DNA of 7,359 nucleotides from positions 1-7,359 of the forward strand of contig DZDC01000073.1 of the NCBI GenBank assembly GCA_022736595.1, in the 5' to 3' direction. The notes under the pieces are model-generated. The model had not been told where the DNA came from and ran no database searches. It saw only the letters and a list, made by a program, of their open reading frames with translations. This document shows positions 6,193-7,359 of the stretch, in pieces. Position numbers and translations under genes: made by a program. The number at the start of each line of letters is the position of its first letter. Positions within the stretch are counted from its first letter, which is position 1. This DNA is from Draconibacterium orientale. Its GTDB lineage: Bacteria > Bacteroidota > Bacteroidia > Bacteroidales > UBA1556.

Positions 6193-7359
6193 TTATTCCA
6201 CCACTATCTTCTTTGAAATGGTGCTTAATCCATTGGTCTCCATGGTTATAAAATACATCCCGCTGGAAATACCAGTGATGTTAAGCTCAATTTCAGCTTG
6301 CCCGTCAATTTTTACTTCCTTGATGGTTTTGCCGCTTAAGTCGATTATTTTCAGGCTGTTGAACTCGTTAGGTGCAAATTCGATTTTGATTGAACCGGTT
6401 GATTTCACTGGGTTTGGGTAGATTTTAAAATCATTGTGGCTTCCTTCATCAATTCCTAAATCGTTCAAAGTAGTAAAACTTGCCAAGGTTGACCATGCGC
6501 TGGTGTCTGAAGCAGAGGAGCTGCATTTTGCCTTCACTTGGTATTGGTAGCTCGTGTTTTTGGTTAAGGAACTTAAACTTACGGTATCGTTTGTGGAGGT
6601 ACCTGTTTGCCATGCAGTTGCTGTTGATGCCTTGTATCTTACGTTAAAATTTGGAGCTGTACTTGTCCAATAAATTGTAGCAGTGGTGGTATTAATATTA
6701 AATGAACCGAGACCTGTTGGGGTTGAGCATGGTGTAGAAACTGTATTTTTTTCAATAATATAATAGATGGCATTAGTTATTGCTATATCATTCCATTCAG
6801 AGGCTATGCCAAGCCAATAAGTCTGAGGAGCTCCATAGGGCCATTCAGTAAGTGCAATTGCTGCAGCATCTTGATCGGTTTGATAAACGAAATTATCCGG
6901 TTCGTTTATCGTTCCTGTCGATTTTCCACCCCAATTCACGAATGCGTTATTCACGGCGGCACCTCCTCCAGCGCCAGCTAATCCTTGGCCATTCCAGAAA
7001 TTTGTACCTGAATTTGAGTTTGTTCCATCCCATTTCCAAGTTCCTTCGGCGAATTTATCGGTGGCACCAATCCAAATGTAGGCAGTACCTCCACCGTCAT
7101 CGACTTGAGTATAGGTGCTTGATATACCCGCTGCTACTATTTTGGAATATATTTCACTTTGCTCGGCTTGATTGTCAATTTGAACTAAGTAACCTCCTCT
7201 TTCAACAGCGCAAGCAGCAGCGGTCGTCCAGTTTTTCATTTCTTTCACAATTTCGTAACTGTGACCATTATAGGTAAAAGAGAATATGTTGGCAGGATTT
7301 GCACATTGTGAAAAACTTGCTTTTGTAGCTAAAAACAATAAAATTATTAGAAGTAAATG
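6193..7359 (-). CDS. C-type lectin/fibronectin III protein with T9SS sorting domain (5' end beyond window)
   Basis: The reading frame stays open to the window edge, so the gene is truncated at its 5' end. The TTG at 7338 is not the real start: the seven codons upstream read HLLLIIL, the hydrophobic core of a signal peptide that probably ends at ASFS/QC. At least 388 residues are visible. Counting from position 7338, about 20-197 is a C-type lectin-like domain, with NGHSYEIV, YIWIGATD (87-94), WKWDG (101-105), EPDN (146-149) and WND (182-184). EPDN and WND sit where calcium and sugar ligands are found in EPN-type lectins, suggesting Ca-dependent carbohydrate binding. Residues about 203-292 are a fibronectin type III domain, and 304-381 the T9SS type A domain (KIYPNP 305-310, SSGMYFI 358-364). 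It is the first visible gene of the operon; the promoter is outside the window. Confidence 0.9.
   Translation of the reverse strand, partial: HLLLIILLFLATKASFSQCANPANIFSFTYNGHSYEIVKEMKNWTTAAACAVERGGYLVQIDNQAEQSEIYSKIVAAGISSTYTQVDDGGGTAYIWIGATDKFAEGTWKWDGTNSNSGTNFWNGQGLAGAGGGAAVNNAFVNWGGKSTGTINEPDNFVYQTDQDAAAIALTEWPYGAPQTYWLGIASEWNDIAITNAIYYIIEKNTVSTPCSTPTGLGSFNINTTTATIYWTSTAPNFNVRYKASTATAWQTGTSTNDTVSLSSLTKNTSYQYQVKAKCSSSASDTSAWSTLASFTTLNDLGIDEGSHNDFKIYPNPVKSTGSIKIEFAPNEFNSLKIIDLSGKTIKEVKIDGQAEIELNITGISSGMYFITMETNGLSTISKKIVVE

Noticed and set aside
6852..7277. 141-codon plus-strand frame opposite the lectin domain
   Set aside because: It is the longest antisense frame, but it lies entirely across a well-matched C-type lectin domain and its translation is an Arg/Leu/Ser-rich sequence of the kind expected from the complement of a real gene.

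Overview
The window looks like a chromosomal segment of a Bacteroidota bacterium. Three lines of evidence agree. Three encoded proteins end in type A C-terminal sorting domains of the type IX secretion system (T9SS), each with a YPNP or FPNP motif and a GIY or GMY strand. One promoter matches the phylum's TTTG-N19-TAnnTTTG pattern. The genes lack clear Shine-Dalgarno sequences and have A/T-rich leaders. No species-level assignment is possible from the sequence alone.

Layout. Positions 1-866 hold no credible gene. A strong intrinsic terminator (30-70) closes a gene outside the left edge. It is followed by hairpin-rich intergenic repeat DNA in which a 156-bp segment occurs twice, identically, 507 bp apart (73-228 and 580-735). 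A Bacteroidota-type promoter (805-835) then leads into a plus-strand gene for a YdeI/OmdA-family protein with an N-terminal DUF1801 domain (867-1481). After a 172-bp gap comes a plus-strand gene (1654-2748) for a PP-loop ATP pyrophosphatase resembling the WbpG-type N-acetyl sugar amidotransferases. It has an N-terminal zinc-ribbon-like CxxC pair and extra conserved-looking cysteines.

From 2816 to the right edge, three genes lie head-to-tail on the minus strand and converge on the plus-strand pair. In transcription order they encode a C-type lectin/fibronectin III protein (6193-7359, 5' end cut by the window edge), a papain-like C1 cysteine peptidase with a lectin-like domain (4084-6162), and an SGNH/GDSL-type hydrolase (2816-4084). 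Gaps are 30 bp and a 1-base TAATG stop/start overlap, so they very probably form one operon. All three have or appear to have signal peptides and all carry T9SS sorting domains. The likely output is a set of surface-attached or secreted proteins: a sugar binder, a protease and an esterase or deacetylase. That grouping would suit binding and degradation of a glycoprotein or polysaccharide-rich material, but the substrate is inference.

The most interesting points are the T9SS lectin-protease-esterase operon, the cysteine arrangement of the orphan PP-loop enzyme, and the 507-bp-period repeat with competing hairpins. Two apparent starts needed correction: the lectin gene runs off the window edge, and the protease most likely starts at an internal ATG rather than an upstream TTG.
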